NCBI GenBank assembly: GCA_025458045.1
Contig: JALOTE010000039.1
Location: 1 to 32,610 of the forward strand
Direction of reading: 5' to 3'
DNA length: 32,610 bases
DNA from: Rhizobiaceae bacterium
GTDB lineage: Bacteria > Pseudomonadota > Alphaproteobacteria > Rhizobiales > Rhizobiaceae
Under the pieces are notes generated by a model. It searched no databases and was not told where the DNA came from. It saw only the letters and a program-made list of their open reading frames with translations. Shown in pieces: positions 1 to 7,404 of this stretch (the first letter of the stretch is position 1; each line of letters begins with the position of its first letter). A program made the position numbers and the translations under genes.

Positions 1-1665
1 GGTTCCAACCTGTCGCCCGCCAAGGCGAAGGCGATGGGGCTGATCCATGCGGTCGCCCCTGCCGACCAATTGATCGACGCCGCCAAGGCGATGATCAAGG
101 GCGGGCTGAAGCCCGTGCAGCCGTGGGACGAGAAGGGCTTCAAGGCGCCGGGCGGGGCCGTCTATTCGGCCGCAGGCGCGCAACTTTGGCCCGCCGCTTC
201 CGCGATCCTTCGCCGGGAAACGAATATGAACTATCCGGGCGCGCAGGCGATCCTGAAATGCGTCTATGAAGGCCTGCTGGTGCCGTTCGACACGGCCCTG
301 AAGATTGAGCAGCGCTATTTCACTCAGGTGCTTCGCACCACCGAAGCGGGCATGATGATCCGCTCGCTGTTCATTTCCTTGCAGGAGTTGAACAAGGGCG
401 CGCGGCGTCCTGTCGATGCAAAGCCGACAAAGATTCGCAAGGTCGGCGTGGTCGGGGCGGGCTTCATGGGGGCGGGCATCGCCTATGTGACGGCGAAAGC
501 CGGCATTCCGGTTGTGCTGCTCGACAGGGACATGGAGGCTGCCGCCAAAGGCAAGGCCCATTCAGAGAACCTCGAAAACGAGGCGATGAAAAAAGGGCGC
601 TCTTCGGCGGACAAGCGCGACGCGCTGCTCGCTCTCATCATGCCGACCGCCGACTATGCCGATTTGAAGGATTGCGACCTCGTCATCGAAGCCGTGTTCG
701 AGGACTCCGGCGTCAAGAAGGCGGTGACCGAAAACGCTGAGGCGGCGATGAAGAAGGGCGCGGTGTTTGCGTCCAACACCTCGACGATCCCCATCTCGGA
801 TCTTGCCAAGAACTCCAAGAATGCCAAGGATTTCATTGGTATCCACTTCTTCTCGCCCGTCGACAAGATGATGCTGGTCGAAATCATCATGGGCAGGAAG
901 ACAGGAGATCAGGCGCTCGCCGTGGCGTTGGATTATGTCCGCGCCATCAAGAAGACGCCGATTGTTGTCAACGATACGCGCGGCTTCTACGTGAACCGCT
1001 GCGTTCTGAAATATATGTCAGAAGCCTATAACATGCTCATCGAGGGCGTGCCGGCCGTGATGATCGAGAATGCGGCAAAGCTTGTCGGCATGCCGGTTGG
1101 CCCGCTGTCTCTCAACGATGAAACCGCAATCGACCTCAGCCAGAAAATCCTGAAACAGACGCTGAAGGACATGGGGCCCGCCGCCATCGACCCGCGCCAC
1201 ATCGATCTGGTGGACACACTCGTCAATGAGTACGGGCGGTTTGGCCGAAAGAACGGGAAGGGCTTTTACGACTACCCAGCAAAGCCGGCAAAGAAGCATC
1301 TTTGGCCCGGCCTCAAGACGCTCTATCCGCAGCAGGACGCGGCCAAAGTTGATGTCGCCGAACTCAAACGGCGCTTCCTCACCGTGATCGCGCTGGAAGC
1401 AGCCCGGGTGATGGAGGAAGGCATCGTCACCGACCCGCGCGAGGCCGACGTCGGCTCCATCCTCGCCTTTGGCTTCGCGCCTTACACCGGCGGCACGCTG
1501 TCCTATATCGATGGCATGGGTGCGGCGGCATTCGTCGCCCAGGCAAAGGCGCTGGAGAAGAAGTACGGCGCACAGTTCAAGGTGCCGAAGCTGTTGGTCT
1601 CCATGGCCAAGGATGGCTCAACCTTCTATTCGCGCTTCGGCGGTGGAACGGCAAAGGCGGCGTGA
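1..1665 (+). CDS. 3-hydroxyacyl-CoA dehydrogenase / enoyl-CoA hydratase fusion (FadB/FadJ type), 5'-truncated
   Basis: The gene runs in from the left edge; 554 residues are visible and the reading frame is open from base 1, so the ATG at 34 is internal. The first ~35 residues look like the C-terminal end of a crotonase (enoyl-CoA hydratase) domain. An NAD-binding Rossmann motif follows (VGVVGAGFMGAGIA, near nt 445-486). The 3-hydroxyacyl-CoA dehydrogenase signatures HFFSPVDKM and NDTRGFYVNRC come next, then a C-terminal dehydrogenase domain with FGFAPYTGG. The family carries out hydration and NAD-dependent oxidation of acyl-CoA in the beta-oxidation spiral. The thiolase partner (FadA/FadI) is usually adjacent and would lie upstream, outside the window. 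The gene ends 83 bp before the next start. Family is certain; FadB versus FadJ cannot be decided from this part. Confidence 0.93.
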   Translation, partial: GSNLSPAKAKAMGLIHAVAPADQLIDAAKAMIKGGLKPVQPWDEKGFKAPGGAVYSAAGAQLWPAASAILRRETNMNYPGAQAILKCVYEGLLVPFDTALKIEQRYFTQVLRTTEAGMMIRSLFISLQELNKGARRPVDAKPTKIRKVGVVGAGFMGAGIAYVTAKAGIPVVLLDRDMEAAAKGKAHSENLENEAMKKGRSSADKRDALLALIMPTADYADLKDCDLVIEAVFEDSGVKKAVTENAEAAMKKGAVFASNTSTIPISDLAKNSKNAKDFIGIHFFSPVDKMMLVEIIMGRKTGDQALAVALDYVRAIKKTPIVVNDTRGFYVNRCVLKYMSEAYNMLIEGVPAVMIENAAKLVGMPVGPLSLNDETAIDLSQKILKQTLKDMGPAAIDPRHIDLVDTLVNEYGRFGRKNGKGFYDYPAKPAKKHLWPGLKTLYPQQDAAKVDVAELKRRFLTVIALEAARVMEEGIVTDPREADVGSILAFGFAPYTGGTLSYIDGMGAAAFVAQAKALEKKYGAQFKVPKLLVSMAKDGSTFYSRFGGGTAKAA

Positions 1666-1686
1666 AGCCAAATCGCCAACCAGGAT

Positions 1687-1716
1687 TTGACATCACCGAA
1701 AAGAGCGAAATATTCC
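1687..1716 (+). promoter_or_regulatory. Candidate sigma70-type promoter for the S24 regulator
   Basis: TTGACA at 1687-1692 is followed after 17-18 bp by ATATTC/TATTCC at 1710-1716, about 33 bp before the GTG start at 1749. The -35 is a perfect consensus; the -10 is only moderate. No direct or inverted repeat that could be a self-operator is obvious here. Confidence 0.45.
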
Positions 1717-1748
1717 TACCGCAGGACTTTTTCACCTCGGAGTGAGTC

Positions 1749-2384
1749 GTGCTGTCACATCAGTCGGTCTGGATGGCGATAGACCGCCTGGCGGAAACGC
1801 GCGGCATGTCCGTTTCCGCCTTGGCGCGCGCCGCGGGGCTTGATCCGACCGCGTTCAACAAGTCGAAGCGCATCGGGCCCGACGGGCGGCCACGCTGGCC
1901 TTCGACGGAATCCTTGGCCAAGATTTTCGATGCAGCCAATGCGGATCTGCGCGAGTTTTTCGGCTGGCAGCAGCCGGCGGCAAGCGGGACCGGCCTTTCC
2001 AGCCTCATCCCCTTGATTGGCTTGGCGCAGGCCGGCAATGGCGGTTTCTTCGGCGAGAACGGCCTGCCACAGGGCGAGGCATGGGATGCGGTCGCGTTTC
2101 CGGCGCAAGGCGGGCGCGAGGTTTTCGCCATTGAAGTGCAGGGCGATTCCATGCTTCCCTTGTACCGCGACGGGGACACGCTGATCGTCGAGCCCGGCGC
2201 GGACGTGCGCAAGGGGGATCGTGTCGTGGTGAAAACCCGGGAGGGCGAGGTGCTGGCCAAGCTGTTGGCGCGCAAGACCGCGCGGCAGATTGACTTGCAA
2301 TCCCTCAATCCGGCGCATCCCGACCGCAGCTTTGAATTGTCGGAGATCGAGTGGGTTGCCCGTGTCGTCTGGGTGAGCCAGTGA
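1749..2384 (+). CDS. XRE/S24 family regulator (LexA/CI-like self-cleaving repressor type)
   Basis: This 211-residue protein starts at GTG 1749. Residues ~5-70 form a lambda-repressor-like helix-turn-helix (RGMSVSALARAAGLDPTAFNKSKR). The C-terminal half is a peptidase S24/S26-like fold. The catalytic serine is probably Ser134 in QGDSMLP and the general base Lys162 in VVVKTREGE; an Ala95-Gly96 pair after GLAQ sits where LexA-type proteins cleave themselves. LexA and CI relatives repress their targets and inactivate themselves when RecA filaments form. This one has no phage genes around it, and proteins of this kind are common as chromosomal regulators in Hyphomicrobiales, so its targets are unknown. 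The next gene begins 1 bp after its stop, so the two are probably co-transcribed. Confidence 0.85.
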   Translation: MLSHQSVWMAIDRLAETRGMSVSALARAAGLDPTAFNKSKRIGPDGRPRWPSTESLAKIFDAANADLREFFGWQQPAASGTGLSSLIPLIGLAQAGNGGFFGENGLPQGEAWDAVAFPAQGGREVFAIEVQGDSMLPLYRDGDTLIVEPGADVRKGDRVVVKTREGEVLAKLLARKTARQIDLQSLNPAHPDRSFELSEIEWVARVVWVSQ

Positions 2385-2385
2385 C

Positions 2386-3237
2386 ATGCTGATCCGCATT
2401 GCGTCCGTCTTGCTTGTCATCGTGCTTGCCACTTTCGCGTGGATGCTGATGACGATGCAGGAACGCGGCGAGCAGGCCCCGGCCGCGCCACCGGTCCAAG
2501 GGTCGCTCCAAGGACCATCGCAAGGATCATCGCAAATGCAAACGCAGCGCGGCCGGGCGCAAATGATCGCCGGGACCCGCGGTGAATCAGCCGGAAAGAT
2601 GGCGGCCCTGCCAAAGCCCGAGCCGGCCACCGCCCTTGCGCCCGCCCCGGCTTCCGCGCCCGCTCACGTCGGGCCTGCGCCGGTTCAAGCGGCGGCCGCG
2701 TCTGTCACGGTTGAGACCGTTCGTCTCGTCCGCGACGTCGGCGGCGGCGTGGTGCCCGTCCCTGTCGCCCTGTCGCCGGGTGCGGAAATTGAGCGCATGG
2801 CAGTCCCTGAGCCCAAACCTGAGCCGCAACAGGTCGCGACGTCCGTGCCGTCGATGGAGGCGCTCAAGCCCGTTTTGCTGTTCCGGCCGGTTGTCGCGGC
2901 AGCCGGTGTTATTGTTGCCGAAGGCCGCACCATTTCGCTGCAGGGAATCGCGCCTGTCGCGGCCGACCGTCTGTGCCAGAAAGCGGACGGTTCGCGCTGG
3001 CCATGCGGCATGATGGCGCGCACGGCCCTGCGCCAGTTTGTGCGCGGCCGTGCCGTTGCCTGTGTGTTGCCGGATCAGCAATTGGAGAATGTCCATGCGG
3101 CCTGCAGCGTCGGCGGACAGGATATCGCCGAATGGCTGATAGAGCAGGGCTGGGCCGATGCCGAGACGGGCTCGCCTCTGGCTCGCTTGTCCGAAGCGGC
3201 GCGCGCCATGGGGCGTGGCATTCACGCACGCGGTTGA
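2386..3237 (+). CDS. Membrane-anchored protein with a degenerate thermonuclease (SNase)-like domain
   Basis: This 283-residue protein starts 1 bp after the S24 regulator gene. Residues 3-22 are one hydrophobic helix (membrane anchor or uncleaved signal). A long Ala/Pro/Gln-rich linker, very low in complexity, follows to about residue 165. The last ~105 residues resemble the SNase-like domain of alphaproteobacterial 'thermonuclease family' proteins, with LQGIAP at 185-190, a CG-MARTALRQFVRGRAVAC stretch, and four cysteines (197, 207, 226, 240). In active nucleases the first motif reads roughly RLxGIDAPE; here the Arg, Asp and Glu are missing, so nuclease activity is doubtful. The domain probably lies in the periplasm. 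The assignment rests on pattern resemblance and the function is unknown. Confidence 0.65.
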   Translation: MLIRIASVLLVIVLATFAWMLMTMQERGEQAPAAPPVQGSLQGPSQGSSQMQTQRGRAQMIAGTRGESAGKMAALPKPEPATALAPAPASAPAHVGPAPVQAAAASVTVETVRLVRDVGGGVVPVPVALSPGAEIERMAVPEPKPEPQQVATSVPSMEALKPVLLFRPVVAAAGVIVAEGRTISLQGIAPVAADRLCQKADGSRWPCGMMARTALRQFVRGRAVACVLPDQQLENVHAACSVGGQDIAEWLIEQGWADAETGSPLARLSEAARAMGRGIHARG

Positions 3238-3272
3238 CCTGGCTTGCACGTCGCGCAGTTGACGCCACGCCC

Positions 3273-4967
3273 TCAGGCTGCTGCCTGCGCCGGATTGCCC
3301 GCCACCAATTCGCCGGAAATGCCTTTGGCAATGAGCGCCCGCGTGTTGTCTATGCCGTAGAGTTGCGCAAACGATCCGAAACGCGGCCCGCGCTCGGCGG
3401 CCAGCAGAACCTGATACAGCATCTGGAAAAACGCGCCCGAAACAGCCGGTCCGCCATCGGGGCCCTTTTTGGCCGCATCGAGATAGCGTTCTTCCGTGCG
3501 TGCGACGGCAAGGCAGGCATTCTGGATCGTTTCAGCATCGGCGTCCGGAGCCAGCGCCGCGAGCGCTGCGTCAAGCCGCTGCAACGTCGCCAGTTCCGCA
3601 TCATCCGCCGCGCGATATGTCTTGCCTGGCCGGATGTAGGCGGCGTGATAGGCAACCGCATTGGCCGCCAAGCTATCCAATTGCGGATGGGTGGCAGGCG
3701 AAAGTCCCTGACCATAGCGCTTCAGAAAGGCCCAAAGCACATCCTTGGATGCGGCGTTGGACGCTGAAGCGAGGTTGACCAACATCGAAAATGCAACCGG
3801 TGAACCGGTCATTGGCGGTTGGCCGGAGTGGATGTGCCAGACCGGGTTTTCCAAACGCTGCGCCCAATCCTGCCGCGCATAGGCGGCATCGAATTGGAAA
3901 TACTCGTCGATGGCGCGCGGAATGACCTCGTCATAGAGCTTCTTGGCCGTGCGCGGCTTCTGGAACATGTAGAGCGCGAGGCTCTCGGTCGGTCCGCAGG
4001 CGAGCCACTCGTTAATTGTCAGGCCGTTGCCCTTTGACTTGGAGATTTTCTGCCCTTCCTCGTCGAGGAACAGTTCATAGACAAAATGCTCGGGCGCGCG
4101 GCCGCCGAGTATCTCGCAAATCCGGTCATAAATCACCGCATTGGCCATATGGTCCTTGCCGAACATCTCGAAATCGACGCCAAGCGCGGCCCAGCGCATG
4201 CCGAAATCCGGCTTCCATTGCAGCTTCACCTGCCCGCCAGTGACACCAAGCGTCGTCTCGCGGCCGTCTTCGTCATCGAAGGTGATGGTGCCGGCCTTCG
4301 GATCGATGTGCTTCATCGGCACATAGAGCACCCGGCCCGATGATGGCGAAATCGGCAGGAACGGCGAATAGGTCGCCTGCCGTTCCTCGCCCAGCGTCGG
4401 CAGCATCACATCCATGATGGCCTGATAGCGTTCCAGCGCGGTGAGCAGCACCGTGTCGAACCGGCCGGACCGGTAATAGTCGGTTGCGGAGGCAAACTCG
4501 TAGTCAAAGCCGAACGTGTCGAGGAAGCGGCGCAGCATCGCATTGTTGTGGTGTCCGAAGGACGGAAACTCCGGCCCGAAGGGCGAAGGCACCACGGTCA
4601 GCGGCTTATGGAGGTTCTCCCTGAGCATCTCCTGCTGCGGCACATTCTCCGGCACCTTGCGCATGCCGTCCATGTCGTCGGAAAAGCAGAGCAGCTTCGT
4701 CTTCACGCTGTTCTGCGTCAGCACATGGAAGGCGTGCCGCACCATTGTGGTGCGTGCCACTTCGCCGAATGTGCCGATATGCGGCAGGCCGGACGGGCCG
4801 TAGCCCGTCTCGAACAGCACGGTGTCGGGAAATCCGGCTTTCTCATATCGCTTGATGATCTTGCGTGCCTCCTCGAACGGCCAGGCCTTCGCTTCGGCGG
4901 CGGCTTTCACCGCATCGGCATCAATATGCGCTTGGAACCGCGATCCTTGCTGAGATGAATTCCGCAT
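3273..4967 (-). CDS. lysS: Lysyl-tRNA synthetase, class I
   Basis: The 564-residue enzyme charges tRNA-Lys with lysine in the cytoplasm. It is the class I (archaeal-type, LysRS1) form, found in many alphaproteobacteria in place of class II LysRS. The HIGH-like motif is PHIG at residues 62-65 ([11 protein letters not shown]), and the KMSKS loop is KISKS at 307-311 followed by KGNG. I chose the ATG at 4967 because GAGGAG lies 7 nt upstream of it; an ATG at 4973 is too close to that site, and the open frame up to 5126 has no other support. The gene is convergent with the SNase-like gene (35 bp apart) and divergent from terB. Length fits the family. Confidence 0.96.
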   Translation of the reverse strand: MRNSSQQGSRFQAHIDADAVKAAAEAKAWPFEEARKIIKRYEKAGFPDTVLFETGYGPSGLPHIGTFGEVARTTMVRHAFHVLTQNSVKTKLLCFSDDMDGMRKVPENVPQQEMLRENLHKPLTVVPSPFGPEFPSFGHHNNAMLRRFLDTFGFDYEFASATDYYRSGRFDTVLLTALERYQAIMDVMLPTLGEERQATYSPFLPISPSSGRVLYVPMKHIDPKAGTITFDDEDGRETTLGVTGGQVKLQWKPDFGMRWAALGVDFEMFGKDHMANAVIYDRICEILGGRAPEHFVYELFLDEEGQKISKSKGNGLTINEWLACGPTESLALYMFQKPRTAKKLYDEVIPRAIDEYFQFDAAYARQDWAQRLENPVWHIHSGQPPMTGSPVAFSMLVNLASASNAASKDVLWAFLKRYGQGLSPATHPQLDSLAANAVAYHAAYIRPGKTYRAADDAELATLQRLDAALAALAPDADAETIQNACLAVARTEERYLDAAKKGPDGGPAVSGAFFQMLYQVLLAAERGPRFGSFAQLYGIDNTRALIAKGISGELVAGNPAQAAA

Positions 4968-5045
4968 TCCCATTCTCCTCGCCCCGGGTGGCCGCCCGCC
5001 ACGGCCGGCCGCGTCATCAAGCCGAATTGATTTCCGGTGGCGCGG

Positions 5046-5073
5046 CTCATACGTCATGCGCATGAAAACGCAA
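5046..5073 (-). promoter_or_regulatory. Candidate lysS promoter
   Basis: Read on the minus strand, TTGCGT (5073-5068) and TATGAG (5051-5046) are separated by 16 bp and lie about 80 bp upstream of the lysS ATG. This is the best sigma70-like pair in the 138-bp lysS/terB divergent gap. It is a pattern match only. Confidence 0.35.
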
Positions 5074-5105
5074 ACCGCCACTCCACTTGCCGAGGCGCAG
5101 TTCCG

Positions 5106-5540
5106 ATGTCTTTGAAACCTCACCATGACGCCTTGCTGAAACTGATGCTCGTGATGTCCGCTGCCGATGGCCGCCAGCGTGACCGCGAATTGAAGCAGGT
5201 GGCCGACCTCGTCTCCAGCCTGCCGATGTTCAGGTCTGTCACCGCCGATGATCTTGTGCAGGCTCTGCGCCGCACCGATGCGTTGCTCGATGAAGCCGAC
5301 GGCATAGACAATGTGGTGGCCGCGGCCGCAGAAGCGCTGACGCCGCCCATGCGCGAAACAGCCTATGCGCTGGCCGTGGAGGTCGCGGCGTCCGATCTCA
5401 GTGCGTCAGACGAAGAGTTGCGCCTGCTGGAACTGCTGCGCGACACACTCGACCTCGATCCGTTGGTCACTGCCGCCATCGAGCGGAGCGCGCGCGTGCG
5501 TTACCGCCGTGATCCATCGGCGGCTGCGTCGCGTCCATAA
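5106..5540 (+). CDS. TerB-family (tellurite-resistance-like) protein
   Basis: This is a 144-residue, all-helical, acidic, cytoplasmic-looking protein. The N-terminal block ([25 protein letters not shown]) and the later segment with [13 protein letters not shown] match the two-part acidic-helix pattern of TerB/DjlA-like domains, which are linked to metal binding at the membrane and stress responses. The name comes from tellurite operons, but no other ter gene is nearby, so tellurite resistance should not be inferred. I start at ATG 5106, where the family similarity begins; the frame is open back to 5037. The next gene starts 10 bp downstream, suggesting an operon with the sterol-desaturase-like gene. 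Confidence 0.75.
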   Translation: MSLKPHHDALLKLMLVMSAADGRQRDRELKQVADLVSSLPMFRSVTADDLVQALRRTDALLDEADGIDNVVAAAAEALTPPMRETAYALAVEVAASDLSASDEELRLLELLRDTLDLDPLVTAAIERSARVRYRRDPSAAASRP

Positions 5541-5550
5541 AGGCAGACCG

Positions 5551-6372
5551 ATGGACGGCGGCGTCGAGGTTCTGGGCTGGAGCGAGGGGACGGTGCGGCT
5601 GGCCGTGTTTCTTGCCATCTTCACCGCCCTTGCCGCGCTGGAATTGCTCGCCCCGCAACTGGAGAGGGCCGAACTTGCCGGTGCCCTCAAATCGAAACGC
5701 TGGGTCACCAATGTCGGCATGTTGCTGCTGTCGTCATTGGTCTTGCGCGTCCTTTTTCCGGCGGCGGCGGTCGGCGTTGCGTTGTGGGCCGAGCAGGCGG
5801 GCTTCGGCCTGTTCCACTGGCTTGAAATACCGGTCTTGGTCGCCGGGTTGCTTGCCTTTGTCGCGCTCGATTTCGCCGTCTGGCTTGAACATGTCGTCAG
5901 CCACAAATGGCGCTGGCTGTGGCGCATCCACCGCGTCCACCACGCCGACAACGGGTTTGATCTCACCACGGCCTTGCGCTTCCATCCGCTGGAAATTCTC
6001 ATTTCCATGGTTTGGAAAGGCGCGGTCGTGGCGCTGCTCGGCGCGCCCGTGCTGGCGGTGCTGATCTTTGAAATCGTGCTGAACGGAATGGCGATGTTCA
6101 ACCACGCCAATTTGCGCCTGCCACGCGGGCTTGATGGCATGCTGAGGTTTGCTGTCGTCACGCCCGACATGCACCGCATCCACCACTCGCAGATCATGCG
6201 CGAGACCGACTCGAACTATGGCTTCAATCTTGCCATATGGGACCGGCTCTTCGGAACCTACACGGCTGAACCGGTCAAAGGCCGAGACGGCCTCGACATC
6301 GGCCTCAGCGAATTCAAGGCCGACCAGTCCTCGCGTCTGGATTGGTCGCTGATGCTGCCTTTCCGAAAATAG
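5551..6372 (+). CDS. Sterol desaturase / fatty acid hydroxylase family membrane protein
   Basis: This is a 273-residue integral membrane protein with hydrophobic segments near residues 15-33, 51-80, 91-112 and 155-180. It carries the histidine clusters of membrane di-iron hydroxylases: H114-x3-H118, H127-x2-H130-H131, H185 (FNHANL) and H208-x2-H211-H212. These would hold two irons that activate O2 to hydroxylate or desaturate a lipid. The substrate cannot be read from the sequence; bacterial members act on fatty acyl chains, carotenoids or sterol-like lipids. ATG 5551 lies 10 bp after terB. It ends 5 bp from the convergent solute-binding-protein gene, and I see no terminator between them. Confidence 0.9.
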   Translation: MDGGVEVLGWSEGTVRLAVFLAIFTALAALELLAPQLERAELAGALKSKRWVTNVGMLLLSSLVLRVLFPAAAVGVALWAEQAGFGLFHWLEIPVLVAGLLAFVALDFAVWLEHVVSHKWRWLWRIHRVHHADNGFDLTTALRFHPLEILISMVWKGAVVALLGAPVLAVLIFEIVLNGMAMFNHANLRLPRGLDGMLRFAVVTPDMHRIHHSQIMRETDSNYGFNLAIWDRLFGTYTAEPVKGRDGLDIGLSEFKADQSSRLDWSLMLPFRK

Positions 6373-6377
6373 GCGCT

Positions 6378-7244
6378 TCAATCGTTGAGGGAAAACGGCA
6401 AATGCCGCAGCATCATCTCGTCCAGCTCGCCTGACAGCTGGATCGCGCGCAATGCGCGGTCCACCGAGACGAGGAGCGCGGCATTGCCGGCGGCGACGGC
6501 GACTTGCAACGCGTCCGGCTTCAATGCGGCGAGATGGTAGCCGCCCGGCTCAAGCGCGCAGCAATTGAGCGATGCAGGCGAGGCCGCGTAGTAGCCAAGC
6601 GCAAGTCCGTCGCCAAACAGGCGGGAAATGCTCCCCGTCCGCAAGGCAACCTGCGCCGCTTCGGCTGTCGCGAAACCGGTCATCGTCATGGACGGGAACA
6701 TCGCTTTGGCCAGCGCCTCATGCACGCTGCCCGTCACGACGCCCACGCCCGGCTTGCCATTGGGATTTGAAAGAAAGCGGGCGGGCAACCGCGCATAGGG
6801 TATTGAGAATGACAGGCTCCGCCGGTTGACCGCAGTTGGCACAATGCCAGCCAGTGCGGCATCCGCCTGGCCTGAAATGAGCCTGCTTTCGATCTCGTCG
6901 AACGGAACGGACTGGATCGTGCAATCACCGGTCACTTGCAGCTTGGTGCACAGGGCGCGCGCAAGATCGACATGCACGCCGGTGAGGCGGCCTTGCTCAT
7001 CGAAGAAGGAGAAGGGCTGGAATTGATCCACCGTCAGGATGCGCAATTGTTGCGGCGGTGCCCGCAAGGCTTCACCGGCTTCGCGCGCGGCAGGATTGCT
7101 GAACAGCACTGAACCGTTTTCGGCGGCAAGCGGAGCAGGCGCGCCGAGCAAAAGCATCGCTGTGCAACACAAATACGCTAGCCGCCCTGCGACAACCCCA
7201 TGCGCCGTGCGCCGCGCGACTGTCTTTGTGTTCCAGACCATCAT
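6378..7244 (-). CDS. Periplasmic solute-binding protein, family 3 (SBP_bac_3)
   Basis: This 288-residue protein has a positively charged start and a hydrophobic core, with a likely signal peptidase cut after Ala41 (PAPLAA|EN). The mature part begins with the typical family 3 motif, LRILTVDQFQPFSFFDEQGRLTGVHVDLARAL, and continues with QADAALAGI and RRSLSFSIPYA. Such proteins bind amino acids or similar small polar solutes in the periplasm for an ABC importer, or serve as a sensor domain. No ABC permease or ATPase gene lies next to it, so it is an orphan and the ligand is unknown. Two cysteine pairs (C92-C101 region; adjacent CC in SLNCCALEP) may form disulfides. It is divergent from the glycosyltransferase gene. 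Confidence 0.87.
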   Translation of the reverse strand: MMVWNTKTVARRTAHGVVAGRLAYLCCTAMLLLGAPAPLAAENGSVLFSNPAAREAGEALRAPPQQLRILTVDQFQPFSFFDEQGRLTGVHVDLARALCTKLQVTGDCTIQSVPFDEIESRLISGQADAALAGIVPTAVNRRSLSFSIPYARLPARFLSNPNGKPGVGVVTGSVHEALAKAMFPSMTMTGFATAEAAQVALRTGSISRLFGDGLALGYYAASPASLNCCALEPGGYHLAALKPDALQVAVAAGNAALLVSVDRALRAIQLSGELDEMMLRHLPFSLND

Positions 7245-7354
7245 GACAGGTCGCTAAGCCATCTTGTCGCAATCGAAAAGGGGTGACACGCCGTTCGTGA
7301 AATCTGCCTGCCTAATGCCACCGGACAATTGACCGCGCGGCCCGGCAGCGCAAC

Positions 7355-7396
7355 TATAGGATGCGGGTGCGTGTGCAGGGCCCCGCGTCGGCGGGG
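7355..7396 (+). promoter_or_regulatory. Possible -10 element and start-proximal hairpin of the glycosyltransferase gene
   Basis: TATAGG at 7355-7360 is a good -10, but the nearest -35-like TTGACC (7329-7334) is 20 bp away, longer than usual. Downstream, CCCCGC-GTCG-GCGGGG at 7381-7396 is a perfect 6-bp stem with a 4-nt loop. Its 3' arm supplies the only Shine-Dalgarno-like G run before the GTG at 7405, so folding could hide the ribosome site. Speculative. Confidence 0.3.
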
Positions 7397-7404
7397 TGTA
7401 GCGT

